The notes under the pieces: generated by a model
The model's input: only the letters and a program-made list of their open reading frames with translations
The model's database searches: none
Told to the model about the DNA's origin: nothing
Part shown: positions 50,801 through 61,772 of the stretch, piece after piece
Layout of the letters: every line of letters starts with the position of its first letter
Position numbering within the stretch: position 1 is the first letter of the stretch
Source of the DNA: Carya illinoinensis
Lineage: Eukaryota > Streptophyta > Magnoliopsida > Fagales > Juglandaceae
Direction: 5' to 3'
Assembly (NCBI RefSeq): GCF_018687715.1
Contig: NC_056766.1
Coordinates: 26,950,433-27,014,432, forward strand
DNA length: 64,000 nt
Position numbers and translations under genes: made by a program

Positions 50801-51925
50801 TTTCCTTCTCTGTGTAGCAGCTTGGTGGAAAAACTTTGTATTCCTGTCTCCCTCCTTCAACCACTTCTTCTTTGCCCTTTGCTTCCACTTGATGTTTTCC
50901 ATTTCTAGTGCTGTATCTATATCTCTTTGAAGGTGTCTTATTTGTTCAGTTAGGTGCCCTGAATTCCTGTTTTGGAGCTGAGCTAGTGCATCCATGTTAT
51001 CCCTTACCCCTATTCTTGTGTTTCCAAACCTTTTCCCACTCCACTGGGTCAATTTTTCCTTGCAGTGCTGGAGTCCTGCTAACATGCACTCCATCCTTCC
51101 TCTAGCAGTTTTTGGGGCTTTCCATGAGTTTTCCACTTGCTTGTAGCACTCATCATCTAGGAGCCACTTAGCTTCAAACCTGAATGTCTTTGTTTCTGAG
51201 GGGCCTGGTCTTGGTAGTTGGTTGTAGGTGATCCATAGTGGACTATGGTCAGAACTAAGAGTTGGAAGTATGTGAACTCTTGCATCATTGTTTTGGTCTG
51301 ACCATTGGCCATTACAAAAGGCTCTGTCCAACCTTTCTTTAATGAAATCTGGTCCTTGTCTCCCATTGTTCCACGTGAACTTACTTCCAACATACCCCAT
51401 ATCAAAAAGGCCACACTTAGTCACTGCTTCTTGGAACCTGTCCATCTGTTTTTGTGGTCTTGCAGGGCCCCCCTTCTTCTCATTAAAATGGAGCATTTCA
51501 TTAAAATCTCCAACACATAGCCATCCCAAATTGGCACTAGGATTCAAACTTTCCAAAAGCTCCCAGCTACCCCTTCTTGCTTCTGTGACAGGGTTTCCAT
51601 AAAAACCAGTTAGAATCCATTTCTTTGGTACATGCCCGGTTGAGACTTGTATGGATATGTGTGAGTTGGTGTATGAGATCACCTTTGCCTCCGTGTCTTG
51701 CTTCCATAGAAATGCAACACCACCTCTGGCCCCTACTGCATCAACAATAAAACTGTTTTCATACTGCAACACTCTCTTGACAGTTTCCATGCTAGGTCTT
51801 CTGCTCTTTGTTTCCATTAAGAAAACAAAGGTGTGAGACTTTGATTGCACTAAAAAATGCAAGTTATTCACTGTCCGAGGGTTTCCAAGCCCTCGACAGT
51901 TCCAGCTCAAGCAACTCATAACCAC
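47821..51925 (-). pseudogene. LINE ORF2 (endonuclease, RT, zf-RVT, RNase H)
   Basis: Order of domains: APE-like endonuclease 51925-50960 (LSWNCRGLGNPRTV, METKSRRPS, CVGDFNEMLH, SSDHSPLW), then reverse transcriptase 50659-49700. The RT shows FRPISLCNVIYKIISK, KLDMSKAYDRVEW, GIRQGDPLSPYLF and FFADDSLVF. The zf-RVT region follows (GGSFSVRSAYHL; CLICQREEENSTHALWSCEA), then an RNase-H-like domain 48290-47930 (FKVNWDGAVNK, AESYGALKAVQFA, LEGDSVQAIQ, HVRRDGNVVAHILA). Breaks are TAG at 50693-50695, a 1-nt loss near 50478, a 1-nt loss near 49905, and TAG at 48724-48726 replacing a Trp codon. The catalytic motifs themselves are intact. Confidence 0.9.
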
Positions 51926-53349
51926 TGGTGGGGCTGGGATCCAGCCACCACCATCTCATCACCATTTTGTTGTTCTGGTTCCACCCCCTCCTGTTTTATT
52001 TTTTTCCTGTGTGACTTGACAGAGGAAGAGTCCTCATGGTTCTGCCTTTTTCTTGAAACTGGAATGGTATTTTCTTTGTTACTAGTTGCCTCAGTAGTAA
52101 GGTTGCCCAAATTTTTGTCACGAGCCTTTCTCTTCCATGTGGCCTTTTTCTTAATTTCCGGCAGCACTTGCACCTGATCAGAGACAAAAAGGGCTAAAGA
52201 TGACACTTGGTCCTTAAGCCCATCAGTATGACCTTTTCCCACTGGGCCTTCTTGAGGCCTTTTTTGTTGACATGTTTGTATATCACTATTTGAGAATTCT
52301 AGTTTGTTGCTTTTTCTCATTAAGCACGGTTCAGTTTGGTTTATATACTCAGAAGTGACATTATACATAGGTAGCCTCACTGTTTCCTCTACAGGAAGGA
52401 AGGTACCTTTTACAAGTGATGGGTTGGCAGAGGTCTTCTTGTTTCCTCCTCGAGCTGCTGAACTGTCTGCATCAGTGTGTTTTGGTGTCTGCATGGTTGG
52501 TGAGATGTCAGGTTCCTTGGTAGCAAGGTCATCCCTGACCTCCTTGTCTATTTTCCATTGCTGTTCACCGTGGTCATGCTTGCTGCTATTTGTTCCATAC
52601 TTTTTCTTCTCACCATCCATAGGTTTGGTTGCTGGAGCTTGTAACCATGGTCCATACTACCTCATTTCACTACATGTGTTGTTAACAGAACAGCCTTTGG
52701 CATTGTGCTTTATGCAACCACACCTAAAGCACAGGTTGGGCAGTCTTTCATACTTCAGAACAATCCATGACTTCTTCCCTTCAATCGTAAGGAAAAGACC
52801 TCTTTGTATTGGCTTTGTAATATCAAGTTCCACCTTCATACGTATGAATTCTCCCCAGCATATCCCTCTGGTATCTGCTTGTACTTCTAAACATTTTCCA
52901 ATGCTATTTCCAATCTGTTGGCCAACATCAATATTCATGCTTGCAAAAGGTGTGTTGTGTGCCTGCACCCAGAAGATCTCCATGGAGAAAGGGATCTCTT
53001 TAACTGACTTCTTTCCATCGAATGAATGTAAACAGACCAACCATCTGTCAAAACACCATGGCCTTCCTTGTAGCACCTGTTCCAGGTCCTGTTCTAGGTG
53101 AAATTCTACCAGATATTGGTTGCTCCCTACCTTAGAAAACTGCATCCAGCTAGTGCATTTCCAAACTTTTGCTATAGTGTTTTTGAAAGCCTTCTTATTG
53201 ACAGCCCTCTCAGCGATGACCATAGCCAGTAGACAATGTTGTCCTTGTTGCACCATCCTTTCCTTTGAGCTGTGTGAGATAACAACCACTCCTTGCTCCT
53301 TTTCAGTGAGGCTGAGAGCCTCCCATTTCATAGCTAAATCCTCTTCCAT
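51916..53349 (-). pseudogene. LINE ORF1 (DUF4283 and zinc-knuckle protein)
   Basis: About 478 codons in one frame. The N-terminal part is a DUF4283-type domain (MEEDLAMKWEALSLTEKEQG, WMQFSKVGSNQYLVEF, GRPWCFDRWLVCLHSFDG). It is followed by a zinc knuckle CFRCGCIKHNAKGC near 52690 and a charged, disordered C-terminal region rich in Lys/Glu/Ser. A TAG at 52654-52656, just after NTCSEMR, splits it into 230 and 234+ codon parts. By family knowledge ORF1p binds RNA and chaperones the LINE transcript. Confidence 0.85.
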
Positions 53350-53400
53350 TTCCTCTTCAAACTAACTGAGATAGCTTAAGAGACCAGACTCTTCAAGAGA

Positions 53401-54250
53401 GAAAAACCTCACCCTGAAACTAGGAGAGGACTCCATTGGTTGTCGATCCTTCAAGCTATCTCGGTTGAAGCTTCCTTCAAGCTTTCCTTCAAGGTCCATC
53501 GTTGATAATTTCCTGAAAGAGGTTTAAAAACAACGGAATCCACAAAATAAGATAGTAGTTTTATTTGAACAGGATTCTTCCACTTTGTACACACCTTTTG
53601 TCTCTCTATTTGATTTTCCAAGTTTGAATAGTTTCCTAATTGGTAACCAATTCACACGGCAAAAACCCTAGTATAAATCCTCTTTTCCCCACAACAGTCC
53701 CTCCATCAAACAAAGAATTCTCACGGCCAGAACCTCCCTACGTGGAAACCAATATTTCCTACACAAATAGCCCGCACACCATTCTCACCAACCCAGGCGA
53801 CCACCTTGCCGAAAAACACCATGGAAGTTGCCGACCCAACCTCCTGAACTCATACGCAAGTCCCTCCTCCCTTGATAAGCCACGTCGACCACTCCCTCTC
53901 TCTGCCTTGCCGATTCTCAGTGTGAGGCACCTAACTAATTTCTCTTCTCTCCCTATGTCGCACCACCATGTTCAGAGGGAGCCTCCATTTGCGCCATCGT
54001 GACTCCAAGCCAGTCACCCATCCAGACCCTTCGTCGCAGTGGGTTCTCCTCTCTCTCGGTGAGCATCGCACGATCCTCATCTCCCGTAAGCCTGTGTTTC
54101 TCTTCTTTTATTTCTTTTGTTTCTGCCTTTCTCAAAAAGCCCATGCATTATTAATGATTTTACACAAATGCCCTTAAAACGGTTTTGGAGGCTTCCGTAA
54201 TTCCTCTTGAAGAAACTTTTGGTGTAATTACGTTTTTACCCTACAGTGTC
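53401..54250. other. LINE 5' flank with promoter-like sequence
   Basis: May contain the LINE 5' UTR. On the plus strand it has a telo-box-like AAAACCCTAG directly followed by TATAAAT at about 53663-53680, then a C/T-rich leader, as in plant housekeeping-gene promoters. No coding exon can be followed from it. The ORFs at 53640-54002 and 53968-54177 have no recognisable domain. Confidence 0.35.
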
Positions 54251-55195
54251 TATGACAGGCTTTATGTTTTAAACCTGTTCAGTACGTAGGCTGATCTCTC
54301 ATGTGGCTTGACTCTTGATGTTTAAATTGGGCTGATTGTGTTAAACCTGTTCAGTACATGGACTTTATGACAAACTGTTTTAGTAACTTTAAGTGGACTG
54401 ATTTTTCTTAATTGGGCCGGGCTGGGCTGGAATTTAAGTTAGGCCATATTTATTTGAATAAATATGAGTCAAAGACTTACTTTTATCAGAAAATATTTAA
54501 AGGCTTTAGTATATATTACTAAGTATTAAATTAAGGTTAAATCTATTTTGTAAATTGAGTTTCAAAGGCTTACCTAACAAATCTGTATTAAGCCTAAATT
54601 ACGCAACTTAGTATATATGAAAGATTGGATATTAAGATTTTAGTAATTATATGATATTAGTAATTATTGAATTTAGTATATAGCTAAATATTTTAGTGCA
54701 TGATATGTGTTAAATCGGGTAGAACACTATGACATGTTTTCTAGAAATTTAAGAAGCAGCGCTAAAAGGTAAATGGCATGATCATAACTTTGTGTTATAA
54801 ATATTCTAATTTTGCATGAAAAAAATGTGATGTTCCCTATGCTATGCTACGAGCCAATTCAAAATTAGTCCATTCTGACAAACCTCGATGAATTACAGTG
54901 ATATGCTCGTGAATAAGACTATGGATGCTATGTTAATATGGATTGTTGTTGGATGAATTAAGAGTAGCTCTATAACCACCGACTGATCAGGACCCAAATT
55001 TGGATCTCGACAAGTATAAAATTTTTATTTTTTATTTTTTAGTTTTAGTTTTATTTTTATGTGTTTTTAAGATAATGTTAAATATTAAAAAAATAAAATA
55101 TCAATAAAATAAAATAAAAAGGAAAAAAAATGTATTAGGAGAAATGCTTGGGATTTCTCTTGAGTTGAAATTATTTATGGGGTTTTGGAAAAGTA
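54251..55195. other. AT-rich intergenic DNA, no gene
   Basis: Contains a direct repeat TTAAACCTGTTCAGTAC near 54274 and 54340. No exon recognised. Confidence 0.4.
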
Positions 55196-55495
55196 GAGAG
55201 AAAAAGTTGAATAAAATTATTATAAAGTTAAAATATTGTTAGATTATACTTTTTTAATATTATTTTTTGTTTTGAAATTTGAAAAAGTTAAATTATTTTT
55301 TATGTTTTATTTAAAAGTTCAGAAAATTTGTAATAATTAGGTAATGATTAAATGAAAAAATTTAAAATTTAAAATTAAAAAGTGTTTGTGTTTTTGATGT
55401 TTGGATACTGAGATAGGATTAGTGTTTCTGTAATAATTGTTTTCATGAGATTAAAGTATCTCTCTATCCAAACACCACAAAACACCAATCTTGAT
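55196..55495. mobile_element. Decayed AT-rich MITE(s)
   Basis: The interior resembles the family at 30871 (AAAAGTTGAATAAAAT, TATTATTTTTTGTTTTGAAA, TTTGAAAAAGTT). A small inverted pair, GTTTGGATACTGAGATA near 55400 against TCTCTCTATCCAAACACC near 55461, suggests one terminus. Boundaries are uncertain. Confidence 0.4.
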
Positions 55496-55628
55496 CATGT
55501 TTTTGTTAATTAATTGTTTGTTTGAATTGTTAGGTCAAACAACAATAAATATTTAACACATTGTGAGGGGAAAGGGCCCTCGGGCCCAGCGGCCCAGCCC
55601 AGGACCTTCAAGTGACCCAGAACCAAGT

Positions 55629-55633
55629 TGGTC
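55629..55633. repeat. Target-site duplication (left), TGGTC
   Basis: TGGTC precedes the TGTTGAACTC start of the copia 5' LTR and is repeated at 63847-63851 after the CA end of the 3' LTR. Confidence 0.85.
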
Positions 55634-57037
55634 TGTTGAACTCAAGGTTTCAAGTTTTGTGTAATTATATATCTACACATGAATTTTGATGATAACAAAT
55701 GAATTCAAAGAATAAAGAAGTCTCAAGCTCAACTTATCTACACAATGGAGTCAAGCACATCAAGGAAACAAGCATGAGCAAGAAGGGAACAAGTTCACAT
55801 TAAAGTTATAAAGTAATGTTGTAAATCTCTTCAAAATTCGAAATTAGGATTAATGTTCAAAATTAATATTTTATCATAAAGCATTAAAATACTTTTTCCA
55901 CATGTGCATGAATATTTTGAAAATTAAATTTGAAAATTTTGAAAGATGATTGATTGTCATCTTTCACATGTGCATACCTTGATTAAAGGATTAAACTTTG
56001 AAAATATTAAAGATGATTGATTGTCATCTTTCACATGTGCATACCTTGATTAAAGGGTTGAAATTTAAAAATATTAAAGATGATTAATTCTCATCTTTCA
56101 CATGTGCATGTTTTATTTGAATATTTTCAAAAGTGATTGATGCTTTTTTAGACTTATACAAAAGGTAGATGATTTTGTTTGAAATATTTGAAAAGTAAAG
56201 TGTGCTCCTTTTGTCATATGCAAAAAGTAAAAGATTAGGTTTGAATTTTTTAAAAAGGAAAGTGTGCTCCTTTTGTCATATGCCAAAAGTAAAAGATTAG
56301 GTTTGAAGTTTTTGAAAAATGAATGATGTTGTCTTTGACAATTGAAAAGGAAGAACCTTTTATTTGAATTTTTTGAAAAAGTGAATGATGTTGTCTTTGA
56401 CATGTGAATCTTTTTAAATTTGAATATGAAGTCTCATATGCCTATAAATAGATCATTTGAGAGCTTCACATTTACAACATCCAGAGCATACAACATTCAT
56501 TCAAAGCTTTCATTCTCTCTTCTCTAAGCATTGAGCCTTAATTCTTGTTCATTTTGAGAGATATAGTTTGTGCTGTATTGTTCTTATTTCACTCATTGAG
56601 GAGTGTTTTCTGATAACCTACCCACTATCAGCTCTTGTATCAGAAAAAAGGTGTGTATAACCCTTGTGCGTGTAGAAAGTATTCTACACGGGGAATAGTT
56701 GAATCACCACATGTAAGGTGATTGTAAGTGTAGAGGGTGTTCTACACGGATCCTTTGTAGCGGTGTTGTTCAAAGGTGTAATAGGTTTCTATCTTCACCT
56801 GAAGGAGATTGAATAGTGAATTCGGGAATCCTCAAGGGATAGCTTGAGGCGAGGACGTAGGCAGTGGGGCCGAACCTCGTTAACATACTGAGTTTGCTTC
56901 TCTCTTACCCTTACTCTTTATATTTATTGCTATTTCATATTTTGTTTATATTTTATATTATATATTTGATTTATAATTGTTATTTTTTTAATACAACTCA
57001 ATTCACCCCCCCTCTTGGGTTAGTCATCTGGGCAACA
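55634..57037 (+). mobile_element. Copia 5' LTR (1404 bp)
   Basis: Runs TGTTGAACTCAAGG to GGGCAACA. It contains three 67-bp tandem units (hairpin arms at 55942-55964, 56009-56031, 56076-56098), a ~62-bp repeat twice (AGTGTGCTCCTTTTGTCATA), TATAAATAG near 56443 as a plausible TATA box, and the C-rich CACCCCCCCTCTTG near its end. Confidence 0.88.
56441..56450 (+). promoter_or_regulatory. Probable TATA box of the copia LTR
   Basis: CTATAAATAG, followed about 30-40 bp downstream by a likely transcript start region (ACATTTACAACATCC). The same site is conserved in the 3' LTR near 63290. Confidence 0.6.
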
Positions 57038-57056
57038 ATTGGTATCAGAGCTAAGA
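57038..57056 (+). other. Copia primer-binding site
   Basis: TTGGTATCAGAGC immediately after the 5' LTR, complementary to the 3' end of initiator tRNA-Met. Confidence 0.9.
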
Positions 57057-57096
57057 GCTCTATTATAAGATTAACTATCTTTTGAGTTAAGATCTT

Positions 57097-58731
57097 ATGG
57101 CTAACATTTCAGCTTTATTTGGTGAAGGTCAATCTAGCAGTTGGCCTCCACTTTTTTGTGGAGATAATTACTCATTCTGGAAAGTTAGAATGAGAATATT
57201 CCTTCAGGCTCAAGCTCGAGAAATCTGGAAATGCATTGTAAATGGACCTTATATTCCAACAAAAGTGGTTGATGGAGTAAAGGTCAAAAAGGAAGAAGAA
57301 GAGTTTGATCGTGAAGACGATAGACTTTATACTTTGAATTTAACTGCTACGAATTTATTATTTAATGCTCTCAATGGAAATGAGTTTAATAGAATAATGA
57401 CTTGTGCTACGGCAAAAGAAATTTGGGATAACTTGGAAGTTACTTATGAAGGAACTTCGCAAGTCAAAAAATCAAAAATTTATATTCTTACTCATGAATA
57501 TGAAATGTTTAAGATGAATGATGATGAATCTATTTCTAGTATGCACACTCGTTTTACTAACATCATATACAGATTGACAGCTCTTGGCAAACTTTATTCC
57601 AAGGTGGAGATAGTAAGAAAAATTCTCAACTCTCTACCAAAACGCTGGGAATCAAAAGTGACAGCGATTCTTGAAGCTAGAGACCTCAAGAAGCTCGAAG
57701 TGAATGAACTCATCGGGTCACTTATCACCCATGAGTACACATTGAAAAGAGGAGAAGAAGAAGGAAAGCCAAAGAAGAGCTTGACACTTAAAGTTGTTCC
57801 TCATGAAAGTGAAAGCGATGACGATGAGGAAAATGAAGATAAAGATGAAGAAGTTGCGATGATAACAAGAAGAATTTAGAGGTTCTTAGAGAAAAATAAA
57901 ACTCCTCCGAGGAAATCATTCAAAAAGTTTTCCAAGAAAGATTCAGGTAAAAATGACACTTTAATTTGTTATAAATGCAATAAGCAAGGTCATATCAAGC
58001 CAGATTGTCCTCTGCTAAAGAAAGATCGAAACAAGGGCAAGAAAGCAATGAAAGCTACATGGGATGATGATTCAAGTAGCTCAGATAGTGAAGCAAGTAA
58101 TGGAGAATCAGCAAATCTTTGTCTTATGGCTAAAGATGACATTGAGGTAACAAATCTTGATAATATTGAAGATCCTTCATATGAAGAATTACAAAATGTC
58201 TTAGAAGAGGTATATGAGGAATTTGAAAAATTGGGTATTAAATATACTGCTTTGAAAAAGAAAAATTCTTCTTTAACAAACGAAATTGATATTTTAAGAA
58301 AAGAAAGTATCATTTTAAAAGATGAAAATCTTGAGTTGAATAAGAAGAAAATTGATTTAGAAAATATTGTTGAAAACTTTACGAATGGAAAAAGAAATTT
58401 TGAAAAACTTCTTGGTAGTCAAAGATGTGTTTTTGATAAGGCAGGCTTGGGATATATGCCAAAACAAAAATACAAACCTTATAAAAATTTCTTTAATAAT
58501 CCTTCTACATCAAAGACCAATATTCAAAATTCTTTTCATAAAAATAATTTTGTCAAAAAGAGATATTATTATAATCATTCAAGTTTTTCATATATGTCAC
58601 ATGCTATTTGCAATTTCTGTAATAGAAATGGTCATAATTATCATGCTTGTCATATTAGAAGAAATCATACAATGACTATTAGGGCCATATGGGTACCTAA
58701 AAATCTTGTTTCTTCTACTACTAATAAATAA
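57097..58731 (+). pseudogene. Copia gag, interrupted by one stop
   Basis: One reading frame from ATG 57097 to TAA 58729-58731, broken only by TAG at 57877-57879 after MITRRI. Residues 1-260 are the UBN2/DUF4219-type capsid (WPPLFCGDNYSFWKVRM, EIWDNLEVTYEGTSQVKKSK, LNSLPKRWESKVTAI). Downstream are zinc knuckle 1 CYKCNKQGHIKPDC near 57970, an acidic Ser-rich region, a coiled-coil stretch, and zinc knuckle 2 CNFCNRNGHNYHAC near 58610. The stop lies where a Gln codon would be one C-to-T change away. Confidence 0.88.
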
Positions 58732-58789
58732 AGGACCCAAAGAACTTGGGTACCAAGAAAAATCATTTTAATTGTTTTTATAGGTATGC

Positions 58790-59089
58790 ATGAAGTCATC
58801 CACAAGCAAAAACAAGTGGTTTTTAGATAGTGGATGTTCAAGACACATGACGAGAGACAAGACTAAGTTCTTTGATCTTAGATCTAAAGAAGAAGGACAC
58901 GTGACATTTGGAGACAACTCGAAAGGGAAGATCGTGGGAATAGGTAAAATTGGTAATGAATCTTCTCTCATAATCGAAGATGTTCTACTTGTTGAAGGTC
59001 TAAAACATAATCTTTTGAGCATAAGTCAATTATGTGATAAAGGATTTACGGTTACTTTCATGTATTTGGATGCAAATGTTTTATTTTGA
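58790..59089 (+). pseudogene. Copia protease remnant
   Basis: Reads WFLDSGCSRHMTRDKTKF (catalytic Asp-Ser-Gly), VTFGDNSKGKIVGIGKIG and GLKHNLLSISQLCDKGF, a typical copia protease core. It lies one frame off from gag, so a small indel lies between about 58731 and 58790. The frame ends where integrase should begin. Confidence 0.85.
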
Positions 59090-60006
59090 ATGATAGAGAT
59101 AATTTAGGCAAGTTTGATGCAAAATCTGATGAAGGTATCTTTCTCGGGTATTCTACTAATAGTAGAGCTTATAGAGTATTCAATAAAAAGACTTGAACTG
59201 TACAAGAATCTATGCATGTAGTATTTGATGAATCTAATTCTCCACTCTCCAAGAAATCTATTGATGAAGAAACAGGAAGTATAAATAATACGGAAAGTCT
59301 CAATCTCAACAAAGAGAACACAATAGAGGAAGTTCAACATGGAGTCATCAGGAAAGATCATCAAAATTTAATACAAGATGCAACCAAACAATAGAAATTT
59401 GTGATAGATCATCTAGTGGAACAAATTTTGGGAGAATCTTCACGAGGTGTAAGTACTCGATCATCTGTTAGAAATATTTGCAATCATACTGCTTTTCTAT
59501 CTCAGTTTGAACCCAAAAATATTGATGATGCACTTCTTGATGAATCTTGGATTCTAGCTATGCAAGAAGAGTTGAATCAATTTTAAAGAAATGATGTTTG
59601 GACACTTGTTTCTAGACCTAAAAATCATACTATTATTGGAACAAAATGGATTTTTAGAAATAAGAAAGATGAGTCCGGAGTCATTACTAGAAATAAGGCT
59701 CGACTTGTAGCTCAAGGTTTTAATCAAGAAGAAGGAATCGATTATGATGAGACATATGCACCAGTCGCAAGATTAGAAACTATTTGAATGTTACTTGCAT
59801 ATGCTTGTTATAAAGATTTCAAACTTTTTCAAATGGATGTTAAAAGTGCTTTCTTAAATGGTTTTATAAATGAAGAGGTATATGTTGAGCAACCTCCAGG
59901 TTTTGAAAATCATATTCCTCAAATCATGTTTTCAAACTCACAAAAGCACTATATAGACTTAAACAAGCTCCTAGAGCTTGGTACGAGAGACTCAGTGGTT
60001 TCTTGA
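59066..60006 (+). pseudogene. Copia integrase tail and N-terminal RT, multiply broken
   Basis: The integrase zinc finger and DDE core are absent. Near 59070 the protease frame joins directly to the late-integrase LGKFDAKSDEGIFLGYS region. Stops follow at about 59194, 59392, 59583 and 59785. RT begins [32 protein letters not shown] and FKLFQMDVKSAFLNGFINEE. A 1-nt frameshift near 59925 precedes the KALYRLKQAPRAWYERL block. Confidence 0.82.
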
Positions 60007-61043
60007 TTGAAAAAGGTTTTTCAAGAGGAAAAATCGACTCAACTCTTTTCATTAAATATGAAAATGATGATATTCTTTTGATTCAGATTTATGTTGATGA
60101 TATAATATTCGGTGCTACTAATGAAAATATGTGTCAAGTTTTTGCTAAGACTATGCAGGAAGAATTTGAGACGAGCATGATGGGAGAACTTACATTCTTT
60201 CTCGGATTGCAAATTAAGCAAGCAAAAAGTGGAACATTCATCAATCAATCAAAATATATTAAGGAATTACTGAAGAAGTTTGGGATGGAAAATGCTAAGA
60301 AAATTGGAACACCAATGAGTCCATCAACTAAACTTGATAAAGATGAATCCGGTAAGCCAGTTAACTCGAAAATATATCGAGGTATGATTGGTAGCTTATT
60401 ATATTTAACAGCCAGTAGACCAGATATTATGTTTAGTGTGTGTTTATGTGCACGCTTTCAATCATCTCCAAAAGAATCACATTTAATTGCAGTTAAGCGC
60501 ATTCTTAGATATCTTAGTGGTACAATTAACCTAGGGTTATGGTACCCTAAGCACACATCTTTCGATCTAATTAGTTACACAGATGTAGATTATGCTGGCT
60601 GTAAAATAGATCGAAAAAGCACTAGTGGAGCATCTCATTTCTTAGGTCATGCACTAGTTTCCTGGTTTAGTAAAAAATAAAATTCTGTTGCACTATCTAC
60701 TGTTGAGGCAGAATATGTTGCTGTGGGTAGTAGTTGTGCTCAAGTTCTCTACATGAAGCAACAACTTGAAGGTTTTAAACTCATGTATAATCACATTCCA
60801 ATCAAATGTGATAATACAAGTGCTATAAATCTTTCAAAGAACCCAATACAACATTCTAGAACTAAGCATATTGAAATAAGATATCATTTTTTTCGAGATC
60901 ATGTGCAGAAAGGTGATATAGTACTAGAGTTCACAAACACACACAATCAGTTAGCAGATAAATTCAAAAAACCTTTACCGGAAGATAGATTGTGTATGAT
61001 TAGAAGAGAAATAGGTATGATGCATGTTGTAAATATCTCTTAA
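60003..61043 (+). pseudogene. Copia RT palm and RNase H
   Basis: 60003-60680 is open and holds the RT active site YVDDIIFGATNE, FFLGLQIKQ and YRGMIGSLLYLTASRPDI. It then enters RNase H (SYTDVDYAGCKIDRKSTSG). One TAA at 60678-60680 interrupts before NSVALSTVEAEYVA. The remainder, to TAA at 61041, has CDNTSAINLSKNP and SRTKHIEIRYHFFRDHV. Most catalytic positions remain. Confidence 0.88.
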
Positions 61044-61091
61044 AAGATAGATCAGAGTTCATAAAAATATAAAGATATTTTTTAAATACTT

Positions 61092-61529
61092 TTACATAAA
61101 CTTGAGGTTCTTAGCCTCATGTTTGAGACGCTCATTCTCTTCATAGAAAATCATGTCATCCCTATCCATGGGAACTGGCAAGCGGAATGAAGAATCTAAT
61201 AGAGATTTTAACTGTTTATTCTTCTGCTGAATGATTCCTTCCCTTGTGTGAGACTCTTGAACAATTCGTTGAAGTACAACAATTTTTTTTTTAAGCCTTT
61301 CAACCTCATGGTTTTTGGCTTGTACTCGCTGGGAAAAGGCAACAATAGAGGATGAGTAGTGAGTCCCAAGACTCACCAAGTCGTAGATAGCATCGGAGTC
61401 TGACTTATTAGCCAAACTATTATTCTCTTGCTGAAACATGGCACCAATGGTAGCTGCAGAAAGGACAGGAGGTTGAGGTGCAGAATGCCTCATGGATGGA
61501 TCTAGAGAAATGTTAGAAGAATGAGCCAT
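61092..61529 (-). CDS. Antisense coiled-coil ORF A inside the copia element
   Basis: An open frame of 145 codons read opposite to pol. I chose the ATG at 61529 (MAHSSNISLD) because the upstream frame extension is unlike the rest and ORF B also starts with MA and a Ser-rich segment. The N-terminal third is Pro/Ser-rich. The middle has LSAATIGAMFQQENNSLANK, then SIVAFSQRVQAKNHEVERLK with KKIVVLQ, a predicted coiled coil, and the end is charged (YEENERLKHEAKNLK). A TATA-like TATAAAATC (minus) lies about 105 bp upstream at 61632-61640. It is similar in layout and partly in sequence to ORF B. Function is unknown. It is not the sense-strand env-like ORF described for SIRE elements. Confidence 0.55.
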   Translation of the reverse strand: MAHSSNISLDPSMRHSAPQPPVLSAATIGAMFQQENNSLANKSDSDAIYDLVSLGTHYSSSIVAFSQRVQAKNHEVERLKKKIVVLQRIVQESHTREGIIQQKNKQLKSLLDSSFRLPVPMDRDDMIFYEENERLKHEAKNLKFM

Positions 61530-61772
61530 TGAGAAAAGAATAGAAGGCTTAAAACGAAAATGTTGAAGCAATGCAGATGAGTTATAGAGATGAGATGAAA
61601 ACTTGATGCGGATTGGATGAACTTCAGGATTGATTTTATAGAGATAGCATAAAGAATAAGACAAACTATTGTCTCTTCAAATCTTATTTAGTCAAAAGAA
61701 ATACAAGATATGCTGGACACACTTTGTCAAAAGTTTTCTTACTAAGCCAGCGAGATTAACAGTAGATTGTCC

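Larger units (their letters stand above)
47779..53400 (-). mobile_element. L1-type LINE retrotransposon, near full length
   Basis: On the minus strand it has ORF1 (53349-51916), ORF2 (51925 to 47821) and a short 3' UTR ending in a 14-nt poly(A) (plus 47779-47792). The poly(A) lies directly against an LRR exon of the kinase pseudogene. ORF1 and ORF2 overlap by about 10 nt. ORF1 has one stop; ORF2 has two stops and two 1-nt frameshifts, so the copy is inactive but young compared with the remnants at 6.5 and 22.9 kb. The 5' boundary is not defined, and the expected target duplication was not found on the high-coordinate side. Confidence 0.88.

Noticed and set aside
52304..53101. 265-codon plus-strand ORF
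   Set aside because: Antisense to LINE ORF1, which has recognisable DUF4283 and zinc-knuckle features on the other strand.
54240..54252. GACACTG as the LINE's far target duplication
   Set aside because: Only 7 bp match, the flanking bases differ from the exon, and the LINE 5' end is not established there.
56113..56403. 96-codon minus-strand ORF in the 5' LTR, nearly identical to one at 62961-63251
   Set aside because: It is read through the LTR repeat units (Phe/Lys/Ser-rich, periodic). It is duplicated because the LTR is, with no initiation context or domain.
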